A DNA stretch of 64,000 nucleotides, taken from positions 10,865,427 through 10,929,426 of the forward strand of contig JANJXV010000024.1 of the NCBI GenBank assembly GCA_024803745.1, given 5' to 3'. Positions 23,051 through 35,297 of this stretch are shown here, one piece after another (within the stretch, counting starts at the first letter, position 1; each line of letters starts with the position of its first letter). The notes below the pieces were generated by a model. That model was not told the origin of the DNA and ran no database searches. It saw nothing but the letters and a program-made list of their open reading frames with translations. Source of the DNA: Megascapheus bottae. Its lineage: Eukaryota > Chordata > Mammalia > Rodentia > Geomyidae. A program made the position numbers and the translations under genes.

Positions 23051-25900
23051 AAGAAATATCAATTTCATGCATTATCTAAAGAAACGCTTAGATGTGAGGA
23101 CAATGGAACAGCAATTAAGCAAGATCATGGACAACTTCTTGTCTTCCATTGTGGCTTTTGGGAGATGGTCGTAGACAAATAATTCATGTATAATAAAATA
23201 TAGTCTATGTTGGAATTGACAAGTCAATCAAATTATAATTGTCCATATTTTAAAAGAAAAATGTACTCCACCTAATTTCTAAAGCCAGAAGTGCCAAATC
23301 ACCCAGTTCTGTGGCCTTTGACTAGGTGAACCCACAGTGATTACAAAATCACCACTGCATTATGAGTGCCCAGAAGTGTCCGGCAAGCTGCATAATGATT
23401 AATGAGCCTTGAATCCTTAACACAGAGGTTTAAAAAAGCAGTAAGAAATATGAGTTGAGAGGAAAACATTCAGAACTATTAAGAATACTCTAAATTCCAA
23501 GTCCTCCACCACCTAGAAAAAAGAACAATAAAGATCCCTAACCAAATTTTCTTTTCAAAACAAGAAGAAAAACTAACAATTCTTCCCCAAGGATATAAAT
23601 GCTGTTAGCTTTTTCAGTAAGGCACCCATTAGAGTGAAATTTTTCCAGGCAATAATTCACTTGACATGGCACCCCTAGTAATCCATCCACACTAGCCACA
23701 TGTCCGCTCTAGATACACCCATTTGGGTTATAAGGCTCCAGGACATATCATGCTGTTGGCTACAATATGTAATAGAGTTCTGTTGCAAGGTGTAGATCCT
23801 CACAACATAAAACGATGTCAGACCTCTAGGCCTGCACCTTGTTTCCACTTGTGCCAAGGCTAATCCACACACTTATTTCCCTTATGCCAACACCAATCTA
23901 AATCAATCCAGCCCTTTTCTCTTGCCTATGATAAATATCTAATTCAGCGTCTACCCTTCCTTCCACCTGCACTGCGTTTGAGCCTTCCTGGTTACCTAGC
24001 TGAATCTCAAGTGAATCATAAGCATGAATTATTTCCATCTTACTAAGACACAATGTATAATTATGATCTTATTTACTTTTGTTTCTCTTTAAATCAATTG
24101 TCTGACTAGAAGCAAAGGGACCAGATCTGTGAATTCTCAATACCTAGCTTAATTTTTGGAATTTCATATAAGCACCTGGCATGTATCGAATAAAAGATAG
24201 CAGCAATCCTATATGCCTCCTACCAGAGCCTTGAACAGGATTCAAAATATCAAAGTTTCTGGACCATTAAACATCTTGCAGTCAGGAATCATATCACACA
24301 GTTAAATATCTACAACACTCCAAGCCAGTTGAAAGAGGAGCAAAACATTTGACAGATTAATCTACTTCCTGAATTTTTTGTATCCATCCTATCTGTCAGA
24401 TGTAACAGAGAGCTAGCTGGTCCTTAACTTAGCTTTATTCCTTTGGAACTGTAAAATTTCCCATCTGGTTTTGATTCTGAAAATCAAGTATAGCAGTCTG
24501 GGCATTGGACTTGTTCAATCTAATGCTTCTGTTTCTCACTTAAACTTGGCCCTGAACTTTAGTTTCCTCCCTCTCGATTTTCCCTGTGTACCTTCCTGTG
24601 AGAGAAGCAGCATTGGTTCCTAACCTATGTTTCTCATATTTTGCCACCAGGTAAAATGTGATGATGAGCACAGAATGAGCTGAGCATCTGCTACAGAATT
24701 ATTTCATGTAAATTATTTCATGTACACTCCCCACTTGTCCCATCTCTTCATGCTACCTGCCTCTCTATGTCCTATCTACACCATGTACCTTCCATGTGTC
24801 CCTTTCTTCATTCATTCATTCAGTATTCTAAGAGCATCTTCTAGACCTTGCAACTATATAGAGATAAATAAATAAAATATGATTTCCCACTGAAGGAAGA
24901 AGAGAAAATAATTAACATAGGAAGTGGCAAGCCATCTTCCTGGCACCACAGAAGTGTTCACAGTGGCCCACATCTTACATTCTCCATGGTCTAGACAGAA
25001 CATTAGCATTCTCTCCTTCTTAGAGCCCATAACTCTGTTTTCCCCAGATCTCAGCAAGCAATGAAAACTGGAATGTGTCCTCTTTATTGGCTTTGCCTGA
25101 GAATCAGCTGACCACAGCAAGAAGCAATCCTGTCAATCATGTCCTAACTTTGCTTTAACAATTTCATTATTAAATATTTGCTTATCCTTCTCTGCCCTAT
25201 AAGGGAAGTCATTTCTCTTTGATTTTTGTGATGGCTACAGATGTCTAGGTTTGAAGCACTCTCTATATTACAATATTCTTTCTTCTGAATAAAGTCTTCC
25301 CTTATCAAAATCAGGATAATTAGTTTTTTTCTGACAGAAGACAGAAGCAAAACTTAGCTGAAAGGAAAAAGGATGGTGATTAGTGAGGGCTTCCTGAAAA
25401 TGACCAAGAATGGATGGATGAGGCGATGTTAAGCAAGCCAATATGGGTGACATGACATTACAGGCTCAGAGGTGGTAAGCATGAATTGTACGCCACATTG
25501 TGGTAGGCTCAGGCCAGACAACAAATTCCGCTCTATGTTTTGCACATGGAAGTGGAATTTGGTGTTCTCTCTACAAATAGGTTTGCTCTCAAACATCTGC
25601 ATCTGGTGAGGTAGCCTGTCCCAGAAGCTACATACATAGGCTGTCTCTATATATGTTCACACGGACACATGAACACACATGCTGCTACTTTCAAATGTGA
25701 ACCCCTTTGCCCCCAAAAGTCATAGATGCCTCAAGTAAACTTCAACATCTTTAGAATACCTATGACTCCAGCTCTGGATAGAAGTGATTTGGGCCCTTTC
25801 TTGGCTTTCAGTAAGCTTTCAGTCTGATCTCTCAATGGCTTCATAGTCTAAAGAGACATGAAGCTAAAAGGACACAAAATAAATAGAATTGACAGAAGGC
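23051..25900. other. Unique intronic sequence
   Basis: Nearly 3 kb with no gene recognised. A faint L2/MIR-class signal (TTCATTCATTCATTCAG) is near 24810. Confidence 0.5.
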
Positions 25901-26025
25901 TTGACTGAGAACTCCACAAGGTTAGGAATTGAGTCTCTGTCAGCTCCTTTTCTCATTTTCCTATTACTTAGAACAAGGCCCAACCATCTAGTAGGGGCTC
26001 AAATGTTTGTTGAATGAAATGTCAC
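25901..26025 (+). mobile_element. L2/MIR-class 3' end
   Basis: GTTAGGAATTGAGTCTCTGT ... TACTTAGAACAAGGCCCAAC ... AGTAGGGGCTCAAATGTTTG TTGAATGAA matches the shared L2/MIR terminal motif ('cagtgcctggcacatagtaggtgctcaataaatgtttgttgaa'). Confidence 0.7.
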
Positions 26026-26404
26026 ATCAGCTCTTATGAATGGTTTCTTCAAACATAGGATTCCCCCTGGAAATCACATCTAGCCACATTTTGAAGGAGA
26101 ACATGATTTGCAACACAAAAGACGGCAAGGTACTCAGACCGTCCCCCTTTCCCTTAATAGCCTGTTACACACATGGCAACCGTGATACATGATGCAGTGT
26201 GCCTCCGGAGTCACATGGCTATGCATCCCACTGCCTTGAAAGTGTGTCTCAGCTGCTACAAGAGGCAATATTTTTTTTTCTCATGGTTACAACTGGCAGA
26301 TGATATGTTGAAGTCATTACTTGAAATTCCTTTCCTGACCAAGCCTCTTCCCAGAGCTATTAACAAGAAACAAAAATGTGCTCTCCTTCTTCTGCCTACC
26401 TGCT

Positions 26405-26470
<66 letters not shown>

Positions 26471-27165
26471 CTCCCAGCAAATCAGGAAGTAGCTTTGTTC
26501 TGGTAGCAATGAGAAAAGCACAGAAAGGAGCCTTAGATTTGCAGACTGTGGAGAATACATTAAAGAATAGAGTGCCATGTGGCACAGTTTTGCCAAGGGT
26601 CCTAGCCCTCAAAAATAACTAGCACCTATTTCAATCAACTCCTCACCTTACAGCTCTCTGACTTTATTACTCATCTTCAGCCATCTGATCTTAACTCTGA
26701 TTGTTGCTTAGTTGAGGAGACCTATAAAAATGACGTAAGTAGATGGTGGTGTTGCTTCATTTCTGTAGAAGGGTATCTTTTATATATATTGTGTACTTCC
26801 ACCAACACAATAAAGTACAGATTGCACCTTAAAGCTCTCAGCCAGTGCTGAAGTTTCCAGACAGAAGGCCTTTAACAAGGAAATGTCTTTGGAAAGGAAA
26901 ATAAAAAGATACGACTTCTTTGGGGCTAAACACAGAGGACGCAACACTTCCTGTCTTGATGTGGGCATTTAGTTCCAAGGTGTTCAGAGACAACCTAGCA
27001 AGGACCTGGGGAAATGGCCCTAGCTTGCCTGGCTACAGAAAATGATTCCTTAGGTGGTGTTCAGATGGTCAAAAACTTGAAATCAAGTGATACACTAGTG
27101 CACAAGTATGCTCCATTTGGACGAAACTCCATCTAGTAGCTGAAGTTGGCATTGGCTCTCTAAAA
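26026..27165. other. Intronic sequence around a CA array
   Basis: Apart from the CA array at 26405, no gene or confident repeat. Open frames here run through the array and are artefacts of it. Confidence 0.55.
26405..26469 (+). repeat. (CA)n microsatellite, about 32 units
   Basis: An uninterrupted CA run. In the GRM8 transcript, made from the minus strand, it reads as UG repeats. Confidence 0.97.
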
Positions 27166-27169
27166 ATCC

Positions 27170-27695
27170 ATATGACAAGACCTTAACCCTTAGAACTTTA
27201 GCATCATTGTTAATTTAATTAAATTAAATTAAGATGAAATCCTAATCCAATATGACATATCCTTATAAATAGTAATTCACACACACAGAGGGAAAAGAGG
27301 CAAGGAAAGGAGGAAGGGAAAGAGAGAGGAGGGAAGAGGAGGAAGGGAAGGAGGGAGGACAAGATAAAAGTGAGGGAGGGAAGGAGGAATGGAGGGAGAG
27401 AGAGGGAAGGACAGAGGAGAAAAGGAGGAAGAGGATGGAAAGGAGGAGGAAGAGGAAGAGGTAGAGCTCACAGTGGTCTTTTTCACACAGGGAAATGAAA
27501 AGAAGTGACAGCAAGACATTAACAGAAGAGAGCCATGGGCCAGATTCTTTCTTACATCCCCCAGAAAACATGAATCCTGCTGGAAATATTTCCTGATCTT
27601 GCACTTCCAGCCTCCAGAACCATACCACAATATATGCTGTTTAAATAGATTTGATTTGTGTTACTTCACTACGGCAGCCCTAGGAAACTATTCTG
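27170..27695 (+). mobile_element. MaLR-class LTR (MLT1/MST-like) with an internal homopurine expansion
   Basis: AATTAAGATGAAATCCTAAT, CCAATATGACATATCCTTAT at the front, and CTTCCAGCCTCCAGAACCAT, GCTGTTTAAATAGATTTG and GGCAGCCCTAGGAAACTATT at the end. The order is that of MaLR LTRs ('aagatgaggtcatac...cctaatccaatatgactggtgtccttataa ... cagcctccagaactgtgag...ggcagccctagcaaacta'). Confidence 0.7.
27286..27475 (+). repeat. Homopurine GGA/GAA-rich tract
   Basis: About 190 bp nearly free of pyrimidines on the + strand, inside the LTR above. Confidence 0.9.
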
Positions 27696-27742
27696 TTTGC
27701 AGTAGGAGTTAGATAACAAGAAGAAAAGTTGAAAAAGGAGCC

Positions 27743-27803
<61 letters not shown>

Positions 27804-27804
27804 C

Positions 27805-27851
<47 letters not shown>

Positions 27852-27852
27852 A
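27743..27852 (+). repeat. (GA)n followed by (GAAA)n microsatellite
   Basis: GA units to 27800, one short interruption (ATCAG), then GAAA units to 27852. All purine apart from the interruption. Confidence 0.95.
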
Positions 27853-28145
27853 ACAGAAAACCATCACCTATGACCAAATCCCTTAAATCTAGGGGATTCA
27901 TATCTATTCATTTATAGCATCCTTTCTATTACTATAATATAAAAAGAATATGAGAAATGTAAAGACAAACTAGACAGGGTCAGGACTCTAGAACATGCTG
28001 AGTTAGGACAAAGTCAAGGTTCTGCTCCATGGCTTCAAACACAGTCTTTAGGGGTAGTATACAAGCAGAATCAGGCCATGAGACACTTAAGGTAGAAGTT
28101 GACAGAGAACAGGTGGTGTGACATGGCTCAAACACAGGAGATGAA

Positions 28146-28370
28146 GCTAGATGCCAGTGACTCAGCTTTTAATCCTAACTACTCAGGAGGCTGAGATCTG
28201 AGGATCCAGGTTTGAAGATAGCCTGGGCAGGAAAGTCCATGAGACCCTTATTTCCAAGTGACCAGCAAAATGCTAGGAGTAGAGCTATGGCTTATGTGGG
28301 AGTGCTAGCCTTGATCAAGTAAAGCTAAGGGACAGGCCCTAGATTCAAACCCTAGTACCTACCAGCACGA
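28146..28370 (+). mobile_element. 7SL/B1-type + Geo-like dimeric SINE
   Basis: GCTAGATGCCAGTGACTCAG, CTACTCAGGAGGCTGAGATC, linker TTATTTCCAAGTGACCAGC, right arm GGACAGGCCCTAGATTCAAA. The tail runs into the purine microsatellite. Confidence 0.85.
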
Positions 28371-28382
28371 GGGTGGGGGACA

Positions 28383-28530
28383 CCAGAGAGAGACAGAGAC
28401 AGAGAGAGACAAAGACAGAGAGACAGAGACAGACAGACAAAGAGAGGAAGGAGGGAGGGAAGGAAGGAAGGAAGGAAGGAAGGAAGGAAGGAAGGAAGGA
28501 AGGAAGGAAGGAAGGAAGGAAGGAAGGAAG
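28383..28530 (+). repeat. (GACA/GAGA)n then (GAAG)n microsatellite
   Basis: Mixed GAGACA units to about 28440, then about twenty GAAG units to 28530. It starts at the tail of a SINE, suggesting growth from the A-rich end. Confidence 0.95.
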
Positions 28531-28969
28531 GGGAACAAACCTAAGAAGCCAGAGTTTAGGACCAGACCCCTCACTAAGAATCTAGACTGTAAGTCAAAGT
28601 GATCTTGAATATTGAGTCAAGGCAGACTAACACCACTAGTATGGAGTAATAGAAAGGAACCTAGAACTCCTGATGTCAGGGTCTATGTAGCAAAATGATT
28701 CCAAACCCTGACAAAATGCAGATTAAAGTAGAGCCCTGGCTCAGAATTTGAGCCAAATGGAAACTATTATGAAGACCTGGGTAATGCTAGGTGGGAGTGA
28801 AAAACAGGCACATGCTGTCAGGATGGGCACCATATACTCATGACCCAGCCAGGCACACCGAGTGCACATCGAAAGTGAATAGATACAACTTGCCAAACAT
28901 CACTTGCAATTCAAATGTTTCAAGCATTTCATAACTTCACACCATATTATTATAAGACTCTTATCATAT
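28531..28969. other. Unique intronic sequence
   Basis: Nothing recognised. Confidence 0.5.
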
Positions 28970-29365
28970 TCTACATCTAATTTCTGTGCTACTTTTCTTC
29001 ACTGAAAACTATGCTTCTGCTGAAATTATTTTAATTCACATCGTACTGTGCCATTCCTTTGCTTGGTATCCTCCCAACATCCCTCCATCCATCCTGTCTA
29101 ATGGCAGGCCTTTTTTTGTTATATGAACTAAAGAAGGCCTTTAAGTGGACCTAGTGATCTTGGGTAATGCCTCCCAAATGATGCCATGCTCATATTCATC
29201 TGTAATTATTTGCATCTCTTTATTCTCTGATACACAGTGACAGTGACCTGCTGGAAAGCAGAGGCCATGATTTATCTCTGTCTCCTGTAATATAGCCTGG
29301 AACCTCAAGGATATGCTACAGTGCTGAATGGGTCAATTAATATTTAGAAGGTTCAAAATAAATGA
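28970..29365 (+). mobile_element. Probable L2 3' fragment
   Basis: GAAAGCAGAGGCCATGATTT ... CTGTCTCCTGTAATATAGCC ... GTCAATTAATATTTAGAAG has the L2 terminal layout ('gagggcagggactttgtc...cagcgcctagaacag...caataaatatttg'). Confidence 0.55.
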
Positions 29366-29611
29366 AGAGAAGGCGTATTAGGTGAGGCAATTCTGACAGT
29401 ACTCAATTAATTCATGCATTCAACTACATGCCAGCACTATCCTCGATAATAAGAGTTGTCATGTTAAGAAAAAAATATATATATAATAAGATTGGTGACT
29501 GCAAACGCATGTCTTCTGTACAATGAGTGAACTTAGATACAGGTTATGGGAAATAAAATCACTCATTGGGCACTCTACTGGTGGTGGGAAAGGCCTCTAA
29601 CAATACAGATT

Positions 29612-29715
29612 GAAGTTGAACATGGTGGTTTGTGCCTGAAATATCAGCACCTGGGAGTCTGAGATGTAAGGATTGAGAGTGTGAGGCCAGCCTGAGCTAC
29701 ATATCAAGACTTTGT
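29612..29715 (+). mobile_element. B1 SINE (7SL RNA-derived)
   Basis: AACATGGTGGTTTGTGCCTG, ATCAGCACCTGGGAGTCTGA, GTGAGGCCAGCCTGAGCTAC: standard B1 order. Confidence 0.8.
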
Positions 29716-29744
29716 GGTAACAGTAGTAATAGTAATACAAATAT

Positions 29745-29912
29745 GAAGTGATGGTTGTAGAGCACTTTCCAGAGCTATGTCAGATACATATGATCTCACA
29801 CAGTTCTTACACAATTATCTTTATTCTGCAAAGGAGGAAAGTGGAACACAATGCAATTAAATTATCCAAGATCCCATTGACAGATAAGGAACTCAGGCCT
29901 CACCAATGAGAA
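29745..29912 (-). mobile_element. MIR SINE fragment
   Basis: GTAGAGCACTTTCCAGAGCT, ATCTTTATTCTGCAAAGGAG GAAA and GACAGATAAGGAACTCAGGC resemble inverted MIR ('agcacttactatgtgcc...attttacagatgaggaaactgagg'). Confidence 0.6.
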
Positions 29913-30946
29913 GCCCTTAATTACTACTCAGTGCCATTTGGCTAAGGGATTAGTCAGGTGGAACCTTTAGATTATAGGCTTTGATATTTTCCAGGGGGGA
30001 AAAAAGTGGCTTAATAGTTTGGAAGTTTCTGATATTTTACTAGTAGATTACATATTTGCAAATACAACCTATACACCCTTGTTGGAGACATAGTTGCCTT
30101 TCAGCTTCCTGGGCCTGATTAAGGCTAACCTCTAAACCCACATCACCATCTCAAGCATGAGGCTGGCAGCACTGGTTATTCAACAGTAAAGCACCTGTTT
30201 ATGCCATTTGTGTTCCTGGATGCAGTGTAAAACACACTCAAGTCAAGTCAAACACACCCAAGAATCAGCAGTGGAGGGATCAAGGTGGGACCGGTACAGG
30301 GGATTAAGCACAAGACTCGTGGGAGAACATTGCTGAGAATGAGGTAAGATACTTCAAACTTCTATGAACATCTCAGCCCTGTTAAAGGAGCAGCTGAATG
30401 CACCTAGGTAATGGAACTGCCGGATGAATGAGAAGGGACATCCTACCACTGATGGTGGCAAAAATAAGATGTTAGATAGAACACCTGCCCAGGATGTGGT
30501 GGAGAATTAGAGAAACAAGAAGGAAGGTGCTCAGAAGCCACTCAGAACCCCATTCCTTGGGCTTTCAGACAGAAATTTAATGGATGATTTAAGTTTGAAG
30601 GTAATTGGTAAACCAAGCAATGTCTTCCCTGTGAGTTCAGATGTCCTATCCACCAGCCCCTCACACCAGCTTTCAACCACCCATCATTATAGCATACACC
30701 TTTATCATCCCATGGGGAAAGGCATCTGTCTTCTCCCTGTTCCTTTCAAAAAATATATTAAACAATATTGTCAAGTTTATTTTCAAATGTGTCATCTTTA
30801 TTATCTTTAGTTTTACAGAAGGGTTTCAAATTGACTTGCCAATGTATGAGTACAATGCATCTCAAAGAGAGTGACGCCTTCCATCATTCCCATCGAATCC
30901 CAGCTCCTATCCCAAGTTACCTGGTTCCATTCTCCCCTGCTCTCTC
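29913..30946. other. Unique intronic sequence
   Basis: No gene or confident repeat seen. Confidence 0.5.
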
Positions 30947-30955
30947 TCACACACC

Positions 30956-31015
<60 letters not shown>
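30947..31015 (+). repeat. (CA)n microsatellite, about 30 units
   Basis: A CA run with one CCCACAT interruption at the start. It is UG repeats in the GRM8 transcript. Confidence 0.97.
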
Positions 31016-31021
<6 letters not shown>

Positions 31022-31956
31022 ATTATGATTGTATTCATCTATCCTTCTTCTCCCCCTTCCTCTGCCCTCTCTAATAGTCACTATTATTCAACTTGATGGC
31101 CACCAAATAGGGCTCCCCACCCTACAAATTAATTACTCCTCAAAGAAGATCATGATCAAAATCTCAGAATAAAGGAAAGGGTTTTGAAAAAGTTCTTCTG
31201 ACCCCACCCCTGCAACATGGATTCCACAGCACCAAACTTCCATTGTGTACTAAACTCATCAATACAGCATTAGAATGATGGATTTTAAAGCATTTATTGG
31301 AATGCTGTTTGCTAGTTCCCATTAACAGCTGCTGTTGGTACTTGGCAGTGATGAAGCCCTAAATATTAGGTAAGGCCAGGGAGCAGAACAGCTTTGAAAT
31401 GACACTCTATTTGATCAGGTTCTGCAGCAATTGTTAAAATCATACCCACTTTCTTTGGATGCTTCCACAGCTTCCACACTATCAGTGCACCTGCAGCTCC
31501 AATTTACAATCTCCTCGGCCCTCCTTTGAAGTTATTCTTGCCCAATTGCCTGGTGTTAATATTAATTAAATATGATTTGCAACTTGAAATATGGTGTTAT
31601 CAATGGAACTCAGCTGTAGGAATATAAAGTAAAACTGTCAATTGAATTAAAACGTTTCCTTTCATAGTATTTTACAACATTAATACTTTTGTCAAATTGA
31701 TTTTTGCCTGCTGGAAGTCATTTTTCCAAAGCAATGAACATCTACGAGGAAAAATTCCTCTTTATGCATTCCTTCCTTTCTGTCATTGATAAATACTTTG
31801 TTTTCATTGTACAATGAATCCATTTCTGTTCATAGAAATCTGACGCTTGTTTATAACCTAAGTAGGAGGAGAAAGAGAAGGCAGTGCCTTCTTTTCAAAC
31901 ATATGACCTAAAGGAAGGTTGAGAAAATGCACACTCTTTGAAAACAACTTCAGGAT
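31016..31956. other. Repeat-poor AT-rich block, candidate conserved non-coding sequence
   Basis: About 900 bp free of recognisable repeats, with several TAATTA/ATTAAT-type homeodomain-like motifs (for example 31558-31568) and the low CpG typical of intronic enhancers. Conservation cannot be tested here. Confidence 0.3.
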
Positions 31957-32070
31957 AGGGACTGGGGAGAGAATGATGGGAGGTGTGACATTGACCAAGA
32001 TGCACTATAGTTATAACTTGACTTACAGAATGGAAACTTCCTTGTACATTATTTAATAATTTAAAAAGTG
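31957..32070 (+). repeat. LINE-type 3' end
   Basis: GGGGAGAGAATGATGGGAGG, GTGACATTGACCAAGATGC, CTTGACTTACAGAATGG and CCTTGTACATTATTTAATA match the family at 2083 and 3455, ending A-rich. Confidence 0.6.
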
Positions 32071-33236
32071 TCTGTGGGTACCTTTCAGTTCTATACTAGG
32101 AATATGGTGCTCTTTTATGGTTTGATGCTCATTCCCACATTTTGGCACATGTCAATCATTTTATATACAAAGAATGGATGAATTAAACTGGTCAAAAATA
32201 GTAACATTTCAAACGTATGCTTCCAATCTAGTGACTTCTATGATTCCTTCCAACACTGTGATTTTAAGATTCAGAACACATCCCAGACAACAGTCAGAAG
32301 CTTCCAGCATTTACAAATGAGAAAAAAGGCACATTTAGTACAAAATTGGACAGATTCAGGTCTATTCTGCTCTCTGTAATGTAAGCCATGACGACCTGAA
32401 GGCCTGTCATCTTCAATAAACCATTAGTAAACACGGTGACTGATTAAAGGAGGCGTGTCACCATACTGGGCAAAATCCACAATGAAAAGATAGCACGCTT
32501 CCACCAACTCCTTTTATCTTCAAAGATAAAGCTTTAGTTTCCTTGCCCCTTATAATGACAGTGGTAGCATTAACATTTATTATCCTGTCTTCTTTTTAAA
32601 ATAGTATAATAAGGTAAGACAAAGGAATGAAAGAACCTGTCTAAAGACTCATGGAAGTCATTTATTGAGTCACAAGCTACAAGCCCCACAGCTTATGATG
32701 GAAAAGAAGGGGTGAATATCATCTTCCCCTTTATTACAGTATCAATGAAATATCGCATTGGATAATTAAAACAAGACAAAGGACTCTAGTCCTAACAATT
32801 GAGGGTATAACATGAGTGATGAGTAAGTCTTAACCAGGGTATAACTCAGTGATTCCCTCCCTTGAGCTGAAGGAGACCAGAGGGGGTCCTACTTGCAGTA
32901 AGATAGGCTTTTAATCCAATAAGGCTGCATTCTTATATGGAGAGAAAATGCAAGCATGATGTATCCCTAAGCCAATGAATATCAAATCTGCTGGCAAACA
33001 CTAGCAGATCCAAGGGCCAGAGAGGTTTCTCCTCTCTGGGTTCCAAAACCAGTACAGCCCCATGGACCTAGACTTCATATTTCAAACTACCAGAACTGTA
33101 AGGTAAAGTGTCTTATTTCAACTGCACAACATTCTTGGCTTTTCCCTAAAACAAAATCCCATCCTACCACTTCACATAGTAGAATCCTTCTTCAAAGTTG
33201 ATAGATAGCCCTCCCATAAGTACAAACCCAGATAGA
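32071..33236. other. Intronic sequence, with possible MIR and LTR remnants
   Basis: A weak inverted MIR-like segment lies at about 32560-32665. The text CTACCAGAACTGTAAGGTAA near 33088 recalls the MaLR LTR end. Neither is firm. No gene seen. Confidence 0.4.
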
Positions 33237-33296
33237 GAGGGAGGAGTGAGAGAAGAGGGGAAGGGAGGGAGGGAGGGAGGGAGGGAGGGAGGGAGG

Positions 33297-33361
<65 letters not shown>

Positions 33362-33375
33362 AAGAGAGAGAGAGT
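33237..33375 (+). repeat. (GGGA)n followed by (GA)n microsatellite
   Basis: GGGA units at 33259-33298, then GA units with AGAAGAG interruptions to 33375. Homopurine apart from one T near the start. Confidence 0.95.
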
Positions 33376-35110
33376 GGGAGACCCTACCTTTTCTTTAGTA
33401 GCCATTTATAGCTGTGTCTAGACTATTATTCCCAATCGTTGTACATAAACTTCTTTCCAAGAGTCCATTCTCAATCCCTTTTGCTTCTCCAGGAACCACA
33501 GTTATCTTTTCAACTACTAATTTTACATCTGCAAGGTTTGTTGTTGTTGTTTTTTAATCTACCTCTCAGTTCCTACTTAGCTCAAGGTATTGAGAAGCTC
33601 CATGGTTTGTTTTTTGTTTTTTGGTTTTTGGTTTTTTTCGAGGGTCAAGAGTTAGTGTTTTTAATAGAATGAATTAAGGATACATTAATCTCACAAGTGA
33701 TAATTATAGTAATACTAATACTTCACACTTTCTTTTGGTGTGTGGGGACTATCACCATATGATGCAATTTCTCTACTGTTCATTTCACTTTCCACTAACA
33801 CGGGAGATATTAGGAGCCTCCAGGAGATATGTGATTGCACCAAACATGGTGGTACAGTAGAGGCATGAAGTAAGACTACGGATAGTAGATTACTAGCCCA
33901 CTAGGAAGATCTGGCTTGCTGAAGTCTGGCTTAGAACCTCCAGTTGCTAGTGAATGATTCTTAATTACTGTTATGCATTTTATGACCAGGATGATGGGGA
34001 GAGTGGGATGAGAGGCTAGAAAGGGTGATGATAGAATTTTGTAATTTTCAGTGTAATTATCCTAGATTCAGCATTCTGCGATATCCCCAGGCTGTCAGTC
34101 ATCTATCAGATATATTTTTGGAATTAAATTGGAAGCTCCGTGTTTTTATGATCAAACTTGAGCTCTTTGTATGGGACTTCAGTCATCCAGATTCAGAATT
34201 ACATGATCAGTTTTAACTTTTCTCTTATACACAATCTCTATAAGCAGGTCCCTTAGACTCTATCTGAGAAATGCACTCATCTATTTCCTCTTCCATATTA
34301 ATATTATTAAGTCAAAACTGATACTTTTGATACAAATCTATTTCCTCTTCCATATTAATATTGTTAAGCCATATTATTAAGACTGATACTTTTGAGTCCT
34401 CTTAGCTAGCTTCTCTCTCGTTCTCATTCACTTAGTACTATCATAAGTACATATCCTGACAGATTTCCTCATTCACCAGCAGCTCCTCCTTTGTTTAAAA
34501 AACTATTCTGGATGAAATAAAGAAACTTTCAAATACTCAACTATGTGTCTGTATTGAACCTTCCAATTTTGTCTCCTAGGTGTCGCTAAGCACCATGCTA
34601 CAGTCAAAGTGTGCTATTGGCTGATCCCAAAATGATTTTGGCTTTTTTTTTTTCAGTAAAAATCCTATAGCTAAAGAGTTGCTTTGTGCTGACACTCTAA
34701 CAGCGAGGACATCAAAGGGCTATTTGTCTTTATTTTCTCGGGTATCTCTTATCTCTCCTTCACAAGGATACTGCCTAGAGAAGAGCCATCACAGAGGTCT
34801 CTAGCTGCCATCATTCATGACTTGCAGCCTCTCTGATTCACAAAGGACACTTCTCCAAGTCTCTGACTTGGTTCAAATTAAAAATACCCTAATGCAACTG
34901 TACGAGTAATTTATCACTAAGTGCATTTTCATTTCCCTTATCACTATATTATGATCTGCCTGAATTCATCAGATACAAGATGCAGGATGCTTCCATGTAA
35001 GCTGAAATGTCTCAACCAAAGTTACCAAAGAGAGAAGAAATTCAGAACAAAGTGTGGAAATTTTTGTATATGATTTTCTGTAAACTGTGAGCACACCTCC
35101 TTGTTGGTCA
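33376..35110. other. Intronic sequence with a local tandem duplication
   Basis: Contains a T/G-rich run (33538-33640) and an imperfect duplication at 34279-34395. No gene recognised. Confidence 0.55.
34279..34395 (+). repeat. Imperfect tandem duplication, about 57-65 bp unit
   Basis: ATCTATTTCCTCTTCCATAT occurs at 34279 and again at 34336. AACTGATACTTTTGA at 34316 recurs as GACTGATACTTTTGA at 34381. The second copy carries a short extra ATATTATTAAG piece. Confidence 0.9.
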
Positions 35111-35125
35111 AGATACTAAGATTTT

Positions 35126-35297
35126 TAATTGGTTATTTGAAATTGGATAGGGAAGGGGGGGAATCAAGATAAGCAGGGGGGAGGGAAATGGGGACCATGT
35201 CATGAGAAAGGGTATCAATGTTTGTGAAGTTATGCACCTTCTATCTGGTGGATATAATGTGACCCTTCTATTAATCACAATAAAAATATTTCAAAAA
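35126..35297 (+). mobile_element. 5'-truncated L1 insertion (3' UTR only) with perfect target-site duplication
   Basis: GGTTATTTGAAATTGGATAG, a G-rich tract, GGGTATCAATGTTTGTGAAG, CTATCTGGTGGATATAATG, then an A-rich tail. It is flanked by an identical 15-bp direct repeat AGATACTAAGATTTT at 35111-35125 and 35298-35312. That is the signature of target-primed reverse transcription. Confidence 0.93.

Noticed and set aside
26173..26622. The longest open frame (149 codons) on the + strand
   Set aside because: It is held open by the CA array, which encodes a Thr-His run. The flanks show no protein motif or conservation pattern.
27263..27630. Minus-strand frames of about 120 codons rich in Ser, Leu, Pro and Phe
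   Set aside because: Translation of a homopurine tract on the opposite strand; low complexity only.
28383..28530. CRISPR-like regular repeats
   Set aside because: Simple GAAG/GACA units without spacers; a microsatellite in a mammalian genome.
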